This document shows positions 1 to 11,200 of a stretch of 64,000 nucleotides of DNA, piece after piece. Both the position numbers and the translations under genes were made by a program. The notes beneath the pieces are model-generated. The model worked only from the letters and a program-made list of their open reading frames with translations. It ran no database searches and was not told the DNA's origin. Positions within the stretch are counted from its first letter, which is position 1, and each line of letters starts with the position of its first letter. This DNA is from Phocaeicola plebeius (lineage in GTDB: Bacteria; Bacteroidota; Bacteroidia; Bacteroidales; Bacteroidaceae), in contig NZ_QSQT01000018.1 of the NCBI RefSeq assembly GCF_003437535.1, forward strand, positions 14,467-78,466, in the 5' to 3' direction.

Positions 1-344
1 TTCCGGTAGCCATTGAATACCAGACAAAACTGATAGACAATGCATACAAGATGAAATCATTGTTCTCAGAAGAAGAAGCTCAGACTTTGTCAGCTGAAAA
101 CCTGGCTATCATCAAGGAAATTTCAGAACATACTTCCTTCATCAAGAAGCATGTGGATGAAATGGTAGAAGCCCGCAAGGTAGCTAACCGCATTACCAGC
201 GAACGTGAAAAAGCCATTGCTTATCACGATACAGTAGCTCCGATGCTGGAACAAATCCGTTACCACATCGACAAGCTGGAACTGATTGTCGACGATCAGA
301 TGTGGACACTTCCGAAATATCGCGAACTGTTGTTCGTTCGATAA
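1..344 (+). CDS. glnN: Glutamine synthetase type III, C-terminal end (partial)
   Basis: The reading frame is open from base 3 and enters the window already in progress, so only about the last 113 codons are present. The protein would make glutamine from glutamate, ammonia and ATP in the cytoplasm. The visible part is the long helical C-terminal tail typical of Bacteroides type III enzymes, ending in the conserved run DDQMWTLPKYRELLF. The catalytic domain lies outside the window. The ATG at 51 is internal and is not the true start. A hairpin terminator follows about 30 bases after the stop. Confidence 0.85.
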   Translation, partial: PVAIEYQTKLIDNAYKMKSLFSEEEAQTLSAENLAIIKEISEHTSFIKKHVDEMVEARKVANRITSEREKAIAYHDTVAPMLEQIRYHIDKLELIVDDQMWTLPKYRELLFVR

Positions 345-376
345 TTCCGGCATACAAGTCCTACCATTATTTTATC

Positions 377-434
377 ATCCCCGAAAGACTTTTATCGGCC
401 AAATTGGCGATGAAAGCCTTTCGGGGATTTCTTT
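377..434 (+). terminator. Rho-independent terminator after glnN
   Basis: The 11-bp arms ATCCCCGAAAG (377-387) and CTTTCGGGGAT (418-428) are perfectly complementary and are followed by TTCTTTTC. The 30-base loop holds a smaller inverted repeat (GCCAA/TTGGC). It fits termination of the glutamine synthetase transcript before the transporter gene. Confidence 0.75.
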
Positions 435-493
435 TCTGCATACTTTTTCTAACATTTTGTCTGACACGAAAGAATTATTTTCCACAAAGTATA

Positions 494-501
494 TATCTTT
501 G
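494..501 (+). promoter_or_regulatory. Bacteroides -7 box TATCTTTG at the transporter start
   Basis: TATCTTTG matches the TAnnTTTG -7 consensus. It ends only 4 bases before the ATG at 506, so a transcript from it would have almost no leader. No good -33 TTTG is seen at 19-21 bases upstream, so the call is tentative. Confidence 0.4.
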
Positions 502-505
502 CAGC

Positions 506-2167
506 ATGGAATGGCTAATTAATTTATTTGTGGAACAATCCGCTCTTCAGGCGGTTATCATACTGTCGTTGATTACGGCAATCGGATTAGGATTAGGGAA
601 AATTCATATCTGCGGTATCTCCCTTGGAGTCACATTTGTTTTCTTCACCGGAATTCTGGCCGGGCATTTAGGTCTCGCCATCGATCCGCAAATGCTCAGC
701 TATGCAGAAAGCTTCGGATTGGTTCTCTTTGTCTATTCATTAGGACTACAGGTCGGTCCGGGATTTTTCAGCTCATTTCAGCGAGGCGGATACCGTCTGA
801 ACCTGTTAGGATTAGGAGTCATCTTCCTCGGTACAATAATGGCCGTAGTACTGAGCATGACCACCCCCATCAGTCTGCCTGACATGGTAGGTATTCTTTG
901 CGGAGCCACTACCAATACTCCTGCCTTGGGTGCCGCACAGCAGACACTGAAACAGTTAGGTGAGCCCACCAGTGGAGCTGCCCTCAGTTGTGCCGTGACC
1001 TATCCGCTCGGAGTGGTGGGAGTTATTTTTGCCATCGTCGTTATCAGAAAGTTCTTCGTACGCCCGTCTGACATGCAGGAGCATGAACACGACGACTCCA
1101 ACCACACGTACATTGCTACTTTTCAGATACACAATCCCGCCATCTTCAACAAGAGTATACAGGATATTGCTCAGGTAGGCTATCCCAAATTCGTCATCTC
1201 ACGACTCTGGCGTGAAGGTACCGTGAGCATTCCGACTTCTGAAAAGATACTGAAAGAGAATGACCGTATTCTGGTAATCACGACCGAAAAAGATGCGCCC
1301 ACACTGACCATTCTGTTCGGTGAACAGGAAAAACGGGACTGGAACAAAGAAGACATTGACTGGAATGCCATCGACAGCAAACTGATTTCCAAGCACATTA
1401 TCGTCACCCGACCGGAAATCAACGGAAAGAAACTGGGTTCACTCCGTCTGCGCAACACGTATGGCATCAATATCAGTCGTGTGCTGCGAAGCGGTGTACA
1501 ACTGCTGGCCACTCCGGGACTGGTACTGCAATTAGGTGACCGTCTGACGGTAGTAGGTGAAGCGGCAGCCATTCAGAATGTGGAGAAAGTATTGGGAAAT
1601 ACCGTAAAAACGCTTAAAGACCCTAACTTAGCCTCTATTTTTATCGGCATCATACTGGGACTCATCGTAGGGTCCATTCCTATTGCCATTCCAGGCATCA
1701 GCTCACCTGTCAAATTAGGACTGGCAGGCGGACCGATTGTAATCGGTATCCTGATTGGAGCCTACGGGCCTCGTCTGCATCTGGTGACCTATACCACGCG
1801 CAGTGCCAATCTGATGCTCCGAGGTATCGGCTTGTCTCTTTACTTAGCTTGTCTTGGACTGGATGCCGGTGCGCACTTCTTTGAAACCGTCATGCGTCCG
1901 GAAGGAGCCTTGTGGGTAGGCATCGGATTCCTGATAACCTTTATTCCTGTCGTTATCATGGCTTTGGTATCCCTTCGTCTGTGCAAAATGGACTTCGGCA
2001 ATACATGCGGTATGCTCTGCGGAAGTATGGCCAACCCGATGGCACTGAACTATGCCAACGACATCATTCCAGGAGATGAACCTTCGGTAAGCTACGCGAC
2101 GGTCTACCCTCTCGGAATGTTTACCCGCGTCATCATCGCACAATTAGTGCTCATGTTATTTTTATAG
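506..2167 (+). CDS. AspT/YidE-family putative transporter with TrkA-C (RCK_C) domains
   Basis: The 554-residue membrane protein starts MEWLINLF. The family layout is a first block of about five hydrophobic helices (residues 1-180), two central soluble TrkA-C-like domains (about 205-370, containing repeated motifs such as GKKLGSLRLRNTYGINISRV), and a second helix block to the C-terminus. Each membrane half has the family's Gly-rich signature (GATTNTPALGA and GSMANPMALNYAND). Relatives include aspartate/alanine exchangers, but the substrate here is unknown. The frame is open further upstream to 302, but that would overlap glnN and its terminator, so 506 is preferred. fbp follows 23 bases downstream. 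Confidence 0.85.
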   Translation: MEWLINLFVEQSALQAVIILSLITAIGLGLGKIHICGISLGVTFVFFTGILAGHLGLAIDPQMLSYAESFGLVLFVYSLGLQVGPGFFSSFQRGGYRLNLLGLGVIFLGTIMAVVLSMTTPISLPDMVGILCGATTNTPALGAAQQTLKQLGEPTSGAALSCAVTYPLGVVGVIFAIVVIRKFFVRPSDMQEHEHDDSNHTYIATFQIHNPAIFNKSIQDIAQVGYPKFVISRLWREGTVSIPTSEKILKENDRILVITTEKDAPTLTILFGEQEKRDWNKEDIDWNAIDSKLISKHIIVTRPEINGKKLGSLRLRNTYGINISRVLRSGVQLLATPGLVLQLGDRLTVVGEAAAIQNVEKVLGNTVKTLKDPNLASIFIGIILGLIVGSIPIAIPGISSPVKLGLAGGPIVIGILIGAYGPRLHLVTYTTRSANLMLRGIGLSLYLACLGLDAGAHFFETVMRPEGALWVGIGFLITFIPVVIMALVSLRLCKMDFGNTCGMLCGSMANPMALNYANDIIPGDEPSVSYATVYPLGMFTRVIIAQLVLMLFL

Positions 2168-2190
2168 CAACTTTTAAATCACTCAATATC

Positions 2191-4188
2191 ATGAAAACCT
2201 ACAAACAAATTACCCCGGAAATGATACAGAAGGACATCCGCTACCTGGAACTCCTTTCACACGATTTTCCTAACCTGGCTGCAGCCAGCACGGAAATCAT
2301 CAACCTGGAGGCCATTCTGAACCTTCCGAAAGGAACGGAACATTTTCTGGCCGACCTGCACGGGGAATACGAAGCTTTCCAGCATGTGCTCCGCAATGCT
2401 TCCGGAGCTATCAAACGGAAGGTAAACGAGATTTTCGGCAACAACCTCCGCGAAATGGAGAAAAAGGAACTCTGCACGCTGATATATTATCCGGAACAGA
2501 AGTTACAACTGGTAAAGGAAGTGGAAAAAGACCTCGTAGACTGGTATGTCATCACCCTGAACCAGCTGGTAAAAGTCTGCCAGAATGTATCATCCAAATA
2601 TACACGTTCAAAGGTACGCAAGGCGCTGCCTGAAGAATTCTCCTACATCATTCAGGAGTTGCTTCACGAAAGTCCCATGGATCCCAACAAGCAGGCTTAC
2701 ATCAATGTCATTATCCGTACCATTATTGAGACACGCCGTGCCGACGACTTCATCATTGCACTGTGTAACCTGATACAGCGACTGACCATCGACTCACTGC
2801 ATATCTTAGGAGATATTTTCGACCGTGGTCCTGGTCCTCACATCATCATGGACACACTTTGCAACTACCATAACTTCGACATCCAATGGGGCAATCACGA
2901 CATCCTCTGGATGGGAGCCGCTTCAGGAAATGACTGTTGTATTGCCAACGTACTGCGTCTGGCCATGCGCTACGGTAACCTTCCGGCATTGGAAGACGGA
3001 TACGGCATCAACCTGCTTCCGCTGGCTACCTTTGCTATGGAAGCCTACGCCAACGACCCATGCGAATACTTTGCTCCTAAGATTGCACCCGAAAGCAGTT
3101 CATACAATGACAAGACCTTGCGGCTCATCTCGCAGATGCACAAGGCCATCACCATTATCCAGTTCAAGCTGGAAGCTGCTGCCATCCGGCGTCATCCGGA
3201 ATTCGACATGGACAGCCGTCTGCTGTTGCACCACATCGACTTCAAGCGGAAAGTATTCCAGCTTGACGGAAAAGATTATGAGATGCGCGACTGCCTGTTC
3301 CCGACCATCGATCCGGAAAACCCATACCAGTTGACAGAAGAAGAAGAAGAAATCGTACAGAAACTGCACAAATCTTTCACGGGAAGCGAAAAGTTGCGCA
3401 AGCACATGAAATGCATTTTCCGTTACGGATGCATGTACAATGTATGCAACTCAAACCTGCTCTTCCACGCTTCTATGCCGATGAATGCCGACGGAACGCT
3501 TAAGGAAGTAGACATACTCGGAAAGAAATACAAGGGAGAAGCCCTGCTCAAGCGCGTAGGCCAGCTTATCCGTACAGCTTATTTTGCAGAAGAAGATGAT
3601 CCGGAAAAAGCATTTGCCAGAGACTTCATCTGGTACCTGTGGTGCGGAAAGAACTCTCCGGCCTTCGATAAGAGTAAAATGGCTACCTTCGAACGTTATT
3701 TCCTGACCGACAAGGAAACTCATAAAGAAGTGAAAGGCTATTATTACACCTTGCGCGACCGTGAAGATATCTGCGACATGATTCTGGATGAATTCGGAGT
3801 GGAAGGAGAACACCGCCACATCATCAACGGACATGTACCGGTAAAAGCAGTCAAAGGAGAAAAACCAATTAAAGCCAACGGTAAACTGATGGTTATCGAT
3901 GGTGGATTCTCCAAGGCTTACCAACCGGAAACGGGTATTGCAGGCTACACATTGGTGTACCACTCACGCGGTTTCCAGCTTGTACAGCACGAACCCTTCA
4001 CTTCTACCCAGAAAGCTATTGAAGAAGGACAAGACATTAAGTCGACCACCCAAATCGTAGAATTGAGCAGTCAGCGCATGATGGTGAAAGATACCGACAA
4101 AGGCCGCGAACTGATGGTACAAATTGAAGATTTGAAGAAACTGCTGGTAGCTTACCAGAACGGCATTATCAAGGAAAGGGGTATTTAA
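2191..4188 (+). CDS. fbp: Fructose-1,6-bisphosphatase class III
   Basis: The 665-residue cytoplasmic enzyme hydrolyses fructose-1,6-bisphosphate in gluconeogenesis. It belongs to the Firmicutes/Bacteroidetes class III family, which has a metallophosphatase fold rather than the sugar-phosphatase fold. Metal-binding motifs are visible: LADLHGE near residue 52, GDIFDRG near 207, WGNHD near 233, and NGHVPVK in the C-terminal third. The length is normal for the family. It lies 23 bases after the transporter and is probably cotranscribed with it. An 18-bp hairpin ends the unit. Confidence 0.95.
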   Translation: MKTYKQITPEMIQKDIRYLELLSHDFPNLAAASTEIINLEAILNLPKGTEHFLADLHGEYEAFQHVLRNASGAIKRKVNEIFGNNLREMEKKELCTLIYYPEQKLQLVKEVEKDLVDWYVITLNQLVKVCQNVSSKYTRSKVRKALPEEFSYIIQELLHESPMDPNKQAYINVIIRTIIETRRADDFIIALCNLIQRLTIDSLHILGDIFDRGPGPHIIMDTLCNYHNFDIQWGNHDILWMGAASGNDCCIANVLRLAMRYGNLPALEDGYGINLLPLATFAMEAYANDPCEYFAPKIAPESSSYNDKTLRLISQMHKAITIIQFKLEAAAIRRHPEFDMDSRLLLHHIDFKRKVFQLDGKDYEMRDCLFPTIDPENPYQLTEEEEEIVQKLHKSFTGSEKLRKHMKCIFRYGCMYNVCNSNLLFHASMPMNADGTLKEVDILGKKYKGEALLKRVGQLIRTAYFAEEDDPEKAFARDFIWYLWCGKNSPAFDKSKMATFERYFLTDKETHKEVKGYYYTLRDREDICDMILDEFGVEGEHRHIINGHVPVKAVKGEKPIKANGKLMVIDGGFSKAYQPETGIAGYTLVYHSRGFQLVQHEPFTSTQKAIEEGQDIKSTTQIVELSSQRMMVKDTDKGRELMVQIEDLKKLLVAYQNGIIKERGI

Positions 4189-4211
4189 ATTTTCGTCTTA
4201 TTCAATCAAAA

Positions 4212-4257
4212 AACAAAAGAGACTATTTCATTTTTCCGAGAAATAGTCTCTTTTGTT
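4212..4257. terminator. Bidirectional terminator between convergent fbp and the PL11 gene
   Basis: A perfect 18-bp inverted repeat (arms 4212-4229 and 4240-4257, 10-base loop) has an A-rich left and a T-rich right side. It sits between the convergent fbp and lyase genes and can end both transcripts. Confidence 0.85.
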
Positions 4258-4340
4258 ATTATACAAAATAAAAAATGGTTGGCGTCCACACAATCACTTG
4301 CTCACACACCAACCGAAATCTAACTAACTTTTGTTTACTA

Positions 4341-6419
4341 TTATTTGGATCCGATATAATAGCCTAAATGAGTGGGTTGATTATAACCTATATTCTGCAT
4401 TGCCTGACTCATATCATAAGTATGATCTGTCATAAGATGCGGGAAACGATGCTCTGTCGGATAATTCGTAGAGAAAATATAAATCGCAGAATGGTCTGAA
4501 GAGCCCATTATTACTTCCTCACGCCAGTCGCCCAGGAAATCACCGTAATAACAAGGATTATATTTTGTACTATGATTACCTTCATTGCTTCCATATCCAG
4601 TTGCAAAATTCACAAGACGGTTCTTATTCGTTCTCGGATTAGCTTTATAGCTTACAATCAAAGCACGGTCAAACAACTCACGAGTCAATTCTCCAGTCCA
4701 CCAAATTGCTGCATTATATAACGTACCACCACCAATACCAGTAGGCATATCAGGACTTATAGGTACATCTATAGAACCTCCACAATTGTACATTCCAGAA
4801 TTCATCGAAGACCAAAATTCCATATTAGGACTATCAGGATCTACGTCTGCTACAATACAACGCCCTACATCACCATGCATTCCAGCACCATGAGCAGAAA
4901 TTAATGAACCGTCACGTGCATCAATAACCTGGCATCCATACCCCAATCCTTGTACTGCATATGTATTTTCTTCTTCAAAGGAAGCCACAATCTGCAAGCC
5001 ATCACGATCTTTAATGAATTTACCCACATGCAAACAGTCTCCATGTCCATTTCCAGTGCACCAAAGTTCATTTCCATTGTCATCAATTGCAGCCTGTCCA
5101 TAGAGAATTTCATCTTTTCCATCATTATCTAAGTCTGCTACACGAAAAGCATGAGAACACATTGCCAACCATTTTTCATCATGATCCTTGGTATCAAATT
5201 TCCAACGATTTTCCAGTTCCGATCCTTTTAGGTCAAAGGCCCAAACCTGCCAGTTCTTGTACACGCCACGAGTCACAATCAGACTAGGATTACTTGTTCT
5301 AGCACCAGTTGATGGATCAGGAATCCCATCTAAATAAGCAGCACCAATAAAGAAACGGTCCATACGGTTTCCATAATCATCGCCCCAATAATCCATCCAA
5401 TACTCAGCACGTTCTACTTTAGAACCTTCACCTCCACGAGGAATATTATCTGTACGTGCTATTTCACGTCCATCATACCCACGACAAATTGAGATGTATT
5501 CAGGACCTTCAAAAATCAAGCCACAAGTAGTAGGAAGTTTTGCACCTGAAGCCCATCCGGCACCATTTAAATCACGAATACGATAATCATGAACTTTTCC
5601 ATCTTCTCCTGTAATCATCTTTCCATCTGCAAACTGGGTACCTTCAGCAGAGCGGAAGGCAATTTCACACAACCCATCACCATCAAAATCATACAAGATA
5701 TAAGAAGTATAATGAGAGCCCGAACGAATATTAACTCCCAAGTCAATACGCCAAAGGAAAGTTCCATCCAATTTATAGGCTTCCAATAAAGTAGTACCAT
5801 TATGCCATCCCCCCTGATTAGCTCCATCATAAGGTTCACGCTTAATCACGATTTCCATTTCACCGTCACCATCCAGTTCACCTACCTGAATATCATCTGC
5901 TACATAAGAACCGCTTTCCGGCAATTCAATTGTAGAAGGATTTGCATTCAATGTAATTTTACGGTAATAAGTTTGAGCCATCTCTGGCGTAAAATCACAC
6001 TCACAAATTGTTTCAGTGTTTCCAGATAATGTGACACGATAATGATTTGCTTTTGTAGCATCTATATTTTCATCCAGAAAGCAAGTTGAATTAAGCAGTG
6101 CCTCGCCATTCAATTTTACTTCCTGCCCTCCATCTACCGATTTATAAATATCAAATGCCACGTTAGACGGATCGCTTTGCAATAGTCGCCAGCTAACCAA
6201 AGCCCCATGTATAAAAGTAGTAGAATTAGCATCCGCATCAGGAGTAGGATCATAACTTACCCACATAGCCCGACCGTCTTTTACCACTTCAGAGGGAAGT
6301 GCAGGCAGTTCTTCTGTATCACCACCTCCTGGTTGCGGAGCCGGAGTTTCTTCATCCGAACATGCTGATAATGCAAAAAGACAGACAGCACCTAAGAAAC
6401 TTGTAAATAGTCTTTTCAT
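4341..6419 (-). CDS. Rhamnogalacturonan lyase, polysaccharide lyase family 11-like lipoprotein
   Basis: This 692-residue protein would cleave the rhamnogalacturonan I backbone (Rha-GalA repeats) by beta-elimination. A lipoprotein signal peptide ends at LSAC (Cys20), followed by a short Glu/Pro-rich linker, so it is probably surface or outer-membrane anchored. The fibronectin-like N-terminal part is followed by a beta-propeller with repeated calcium-type loops such as DGDGEMEIVI, DFDGDGLCEI and DLDNDGKDEIL, as in PL11 enzymes of the YesW/YesX type. It is the last and only degradative gene in the leftward locus, 46 bases after a SusD gene. Confidence 0.88.
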   Translation of the reverse strand: MKRLFTSFLGAVCLFALSACSDEETPAPQPGGGDTEELPALPSEVVKDGRAMWVSYDPTPDADANSTTFIHGALVSWRLLQSDPSNVAFDIYKSVDGGQEVKLNGEALLNSTCFLDENIDATKANHYRVTLSGNTETICECDFTPEMAQTYYRKITLNANPSTIELPESGSYVADDIQVGELDGDGEMEIVIKREPYDGANQGGWHNGTTLLEAYKLDGTFLWRIDLGVNIRSGSHYTSYILYDFDGDGLCEIAFRSAEGTQFADGKMITGEDGKVHDYRIRDLNGAGWASGAKLPTTCGLIFEGPEYISICRGYDGREIARTDNIPRGGEGSKVERAEYWMDYWGDDYGNRMDRFFIGAAYLDGIPDPSTGARTSNPSLIVTRGVYKNWQVWAFDLKGSELENRWKFDTKDHDEKWLAMCSHAFRVADLDNDGKDEILYGQAAIDDNGNELWCTGNGHGDCLHVGKFIKDRDGLQIVASFEEENTYAVQGLGYGCQVIDARDGSLISAHGAGMHGDVGRCIVADVDPDSPNMEFWSSMNSGMYNCGGSIDVPISPDMPTGIGGGTLYNAAIWWTGELTRELFDRALIVSYKANPRTNKNRLVNFATGYGSNEGNHSTKYNPCYYGDFLGDWREEVIMGSSDHSAIYIFSTNYPTEHRFPHLMTDHTYDMSQAMQNIGYNQPTHLGYYIGSK

Positions 6420-6465
6420 GATATCTTATATTTTTAAATATTTATACTTTTCCGGAATCCGGGAC

Positions 6466-8217
6466 TTACCAGCCCGGATTCTGACTTAAATTAGGATTTT
6501 TCATTCTCTCGGATTGAGGTATCGGGAAGAGATACATCTTATCGTCCCACTGACGAGTATTTACCACTGTAGAATAAGAATAAGCAGTATTATCTCCTGT
6601 TTTTGAGATTTGCAGACCTTCTATATTTACAAAATATTTGTCAGCCTCTTTCCAACGACGTACATCCCAAAAACGATGTCCTTCAAAAGCAAGTTCCACC
6701 ATACGTTCTTTTTTATAAGCCTCCCAAAACGCATCATTTGACATATTTAACGGGAAGGCAGGCATTCCTACTCCTTCACGTTCACGAGTCATACTAGCTG
6801 CCTGGCGAGCCGACATAGTAAACTCAGCATCCGTTGCATCCGCACTTCCCAAATAACGGAATACAGCTTCTGCATAATTCAAATAGAATTCTCCCAAACG
6901 ATAAGTTATCCATGTATGATAAGCCGACTTATTAGTACTATTAGAACGAAGGTCAATGTCTCCCTGGCAATATTTTTTCAAATAATATCCAGTTGGGGTA
7001 CCTCCGTTCAGAGGCTGTCCGTTTGCCCCTCCCTGATAAGTGTAAATCGTACCTTCATTCCATGTCGGCCATCCGGTTTCCTCATTCACACAGATAGTCA
7101 TTCTCAAACGCGGGTCACGGTTATCGTATGGTTTTGCCTTGTCAAACACACGGCTGCCATCCGCAATCCACGCTCCATTGACCAGGCGCACGTCATAACC
7201 GTCGGTAGTCTCATACGCATCCACCAGATTTTGTGTCGGACAGTTCCCTCCATTTCCACCTTCAATTCCAACCGGATAATTATAAGACTCCATAGTACTA
7301 GATTCACGATTCGCGCGACGACCAAAAATTAATTCATCCGTAGCATTCTTATAGTTATTTTTATCCCACAAAGAGGCATAGTCACTAACCAGCTTCATGC
7401 CACGTTCATTTACACAATAATCCAATAATTCTTTATTCGCTGTAGCCGCACGATGCCATAATTCTGGATTATTATCTGTATTAAACAATGGACTTGCTGC
7501 ATAAAGAGCCGCACGAGCTTTCAAGGCCAAAACTGTAGCTTTATTTACACGACCTGTTTCTGGAGATTCACTAGGTAATACCACATCTGCAGGAAGGTTG
7601 GCATAATCTTCAATTATCAGATCCTTTATATCATCACACTCTGAAATAATATAATCAAAAATATCTTTAGCCGGAGTACGACTCAATGTATTGCTCTCAT
7701 CTGCACTCAAGAAATGATCGATGAACGGCACATCTCCATACTGACGCACCAGATTAAAGTAAAAATAGGCACGCAGAAAACGTACTTCATACTGATAGTT
7801 ATTGTAACGGAACATCTGAGGTTTATAGTCTGCATTCTGCTCTAACTCTGGGAATGTCAATCCAACATACTTATCCAAAAACAGATTACAGTTTGAAATA
7901 CCCGAATAACATGTACTCCAAGTTCCACTTTGAGCATTAGTCGGACTCCATGAGCCATTATAAAATGTCTCAATAGAATTTCCTGTATATGCATACTGTG
8001 ACTCATCAGTAGCCGATCCTAATATTGCTCCAGAATAATTACCAAAATCAGTATCCAAATCCAGGTAAATAGTGGTAATCAGACCTCCAACATTACTAAA
8101 ATTCAGCTTCACAAAATCTTCATCATAATTATTATATTCATGGTAGTTCATTTGGTCTGAGCACGAAGCCAATGCTCCCATACACAACATACCATAGACA
8201 ATTTTTCTAAGTTTCAT
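6466..8217 (-). CDS. SusD/RagB-family glycan-binding lipoprotein
   Basis: The 583-residue lipoprotein has lipobox LASC (Cys19). It would sit on the outer-membrane lid of the SusC partner encoded just upstream (18-base gap) and capture pectic oligosaccharides. TPR-like helices and the conserved SusD C-terminal region are visible (EGHRFWDVRRWKEADKY, then LFPIPQSERMKNPNLSQNPGW at the end). Loss of this gene would be expected to affect binding and uptake of the partner transporter's glycan. Substrate is inferred only from the neighbouring PL11 lyase. Confidence 0.93.
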   Translation of the reverse strand: MKLRKIVYGMLCMGALASCSDQMNYHEYNNYDEDFVKLNFSNVGGLITTIYLDLDTDFGNYSGAILGSATDESQYAYTGNSIETFYNGSWSPTNAQSGTWSTCYSGISNCNLFLDKYVGLTFPELEQNADYKPQMFRYNNYQYEVRFLRAYFYFNLVRQYGDVPFIDHFLSADESNTLSRTPAKDIFDYIISECDDIKDLIIEDYANLPADVVLPSESPETGRVNKATVLALKARAALYAASPLFNTDNNPELWHRAATANKELLDYCVNERGMKLVSDYASLWDKNNYKNATDELIFGRRANRESSTMESYNYPVGIEGGNGGNCPTQNLVDAYETTDGYDVRLVNGAWIADGSRVFDKAKPYDNRDPRLRMTICVNEETGWPTWNEGTIYTYQGGANGQPLNGGTPTGYYLKKYCQGDIDLRSNSTNKSAYHTWITYRLGEFYLNYAEAVFRYLGSADATDAEFTMSARQAASMTREREGVGMPAFPLNMSNDAFWEAYKKERMVELAFEGHRFWDVRRWKEADKYFVNIEGLQISKTGDNTAYSYSTVVNTRQWDDKMYLFPIPQSERMKNPNLSQNPGW

Positions 8218-8235
8218 TCTTCGTTTCTTTTAAGA

Positions 8236-11200
8236 TTAAAAACCTACTTTCAAACCTACAATCAGACTCTTGTTCAATGGGTTTGTCGCTCCATAAGATT
8301 CAGGGTCTAACACATCAATCTTATCAAAGCACAGCAAATCAACTCCTCGTACATACAATCTTGCATCGCCGATGAATTTTGTTTTCTGCAACCATGATTT
8401 AGGGAAATTATAATAAACTTCAATATTGCGGAGTTTCAAGAAGGAACGATCTGCCAACCACACTGTATTTGTCTGGTAGTTGTTCGTATTGCTCTGAGTA
8501 CTCAATCGAGGATATTTTGCATCTTGATTATCAGGAGTCCAACGATTTTCATAATAATGAGTAGAAAGCGTAGTTGTGCTCAGCAAAGGCCAGAACATAC
8601 TCTTCGTATTCAAGATGGCAGAATAACGGCCTGTTCCCTGGAACTGGGCGTCAAATCCAAGTCCTTTCCATTCCGCTCCCAAATGGAACGTATAATAAAT
8701 TTCCGGAGCGACTGTGCTATAACCGATAGCCGTCACGTCATTGCTGTCGATTATTTTATCTCCATTCACATCACGATACTTAATATCTCCCGGATAGACC
8801 GTTCCGAAGCTTTGAGGCAGACTGTTGGCTATATCATCTGCGTCTTTAAAGAAACCTACAGCTTCCAGACCATAAACCTGGTTCAACGAGTGGCCGGTCT
8901 GTACAAGATTATCGTACATTCTAGGTTCCTCCAGTTGCTCCTTAATCTCATTCCGGTTCCAGTTGAAGCTACCTCCAGCATTCAGCACCACATCTCCCAC
9001 ACGCTTCGTGTAATCAAGGCTGAACTCGCCGCCCCAACTGTCTACCACACCGGCGTTCTCATACGGAGGAGTCTGTCCCAAGACAGCCGTGTACTTACCT
9101 TCGGAAGAAACCCAGATGTTGTTTCTACGCTGATAATATGCGTCTACCGAAAGATTCAACCCTTTAAACAACGTGGCGTCTACACCGACATTGTATTTAT
9201 ATCCTTTCTCATGCGTATAATTCGTACTTGCCAAACGGCCGAGTTCTGTCGTACCGAATGAAGAATCATACGCACTATTGAACATATAGCGCGTACCTGT
9301 TGTGGTATAAATCTGGTCCCAGTAATCATACACATCACTGGCCGGCAGATAATCCGCATTGATAATGCCGAATGAAGCACGAAGTTTCAAGAAATCAATC
9401 CATGACACATTGTTCATAAAATTTTCTTCCGAAAGCACCCATGCCGCCGACACTGTAGGAGAAAACGCCCATTTATGACCGGGAGCAAGCAGACTGGAGC
9501 CGGAGCCTACCAACGCCAAGTCAAGGAAATAACGCTTGTCATATCCATAATGAGTAAACCATGACACATTCTGGCGATAAATGGTTGTATTCAAGCCGTA
9601 TGAATCACGGTACTCATATTCCCACTTCAATTGAGAATACACATCGTGTGTATCCGCAAAGTTCCGGTTATAGCTAAATCCACCAGAGAAGTTGAACTGG
9701 CGTGTCCAGTTATTTATGCTTCCGTCTTTTCCCATTTCTGTAGGCTCACCTCCAGTTGTATGCGTATACAAAGGTCCTGTCAAATCAGTATAAGTCACCG
9801 TATATCCGCCATAAGTATAAGCCTGGCTATGGTCTTCCCATATAGAAGAATAGTTATCATAAGCCAATCTGAAATTGAATCCCAAACCTTCTGTAACAGC
9901 CGACAAGTCTTGTTCCAAGGTCAGGTCCGCAAACAAGCTTCTCGTATGACCTTTTGAATATGCCGCTCCCTGAGATTGAGCCACCGGATTCTGGGTTCCC
10001 AACCAAGTGGTATTGTTTCCTCCCCATAAGCCGTCCTCATCCTTTACAGGAAAAGCGGCTGCCGGCAGGGTATAAATCATATCCCACAGATTGGCAGAAG
10101 CACCCGGACGGAGAGATTCCGACAATGTACCCAAAATATTCACTTTCAGTTTTGTAGTACTGCTTACATCAATATCCATATTGGTACGCAGATTGGCACG
10201 CGAATACTTGTTCTGGGTAGAATAGCCTTCGTTCATATTGCCTTCTTTCACGAAACCTCTGTCTGTCACCAGGTCAAGCATAGAATAGTAACGGAACTTA
10301 GAACCACCTCCGCGAAATTCAATCGTATACTTGTTGGAAATGCCCGAATTCTTGAAAGTCTCATCAAGCCAGTTTACATTCGGATACAAATAAGGGAAGT
10401 CTCCATTACGGAAATACTCCACTTCCTTATCCGCATAACGGGGAGACAAACCTTCATACCTGCGTGCCTCATTATAAGCCTGCGCATAAGTGGCCGCATC
10501 CACAAACTCCGGCTTCCGGTCCATGAAATTATTTACATGGTCATAAGTAAACTTGATTTCTTTGGAATTATACTTACCGCGTTTGGTCGTAATCAGGATA
10601 GCCCCATTAATTCCTTTATACCCATACAAAGCTACAGCGGCCGCATCTTTCAAAACGGATACAGATTCCACTTCCTCCGGGCTAAGCAGGCTCATGTCTC
10701 TTTCCAGACCATCAACCAATATCAACGGATTGCTGCTGGAAAGACTCTGAAGTCCTCTGATATAAAAAGTAGGTTCCACATCCGCATAATTTCCCGAATT
10801 CTGCAAGACCATCATACCCATTCCCTGCCCTAACAGAGAATTAGACATGTTTTTAGCACTACGCTTATCAAAGTCTTCATTATAAATGGTAGAAACGGCT
10901 GCCGTAGACTCGGCACGGGTAAAAACACGTCCGGCGCCCACGTCGACAGACTGCCCCGCGTAATTCAGTACGACCTTCACCAGCGACTTTCCGTCCGCCT
11001 TTACCGTAGTCGTACCTTTATCTACTGACACAATATTCAATTGCTGTCCGGCAGAAGCTTCTATGGAAAATTTTCCATCCTTATCTGTCTCAACTCTTGT
11101 TTCCGGCATCCCTTTCACCATGACAGAAGCACCATAAACCGGATGCCCCCACTTGTCGACAACCATTCCTCTGACATTGTTGTCCGTGTCCTGAGCACCA

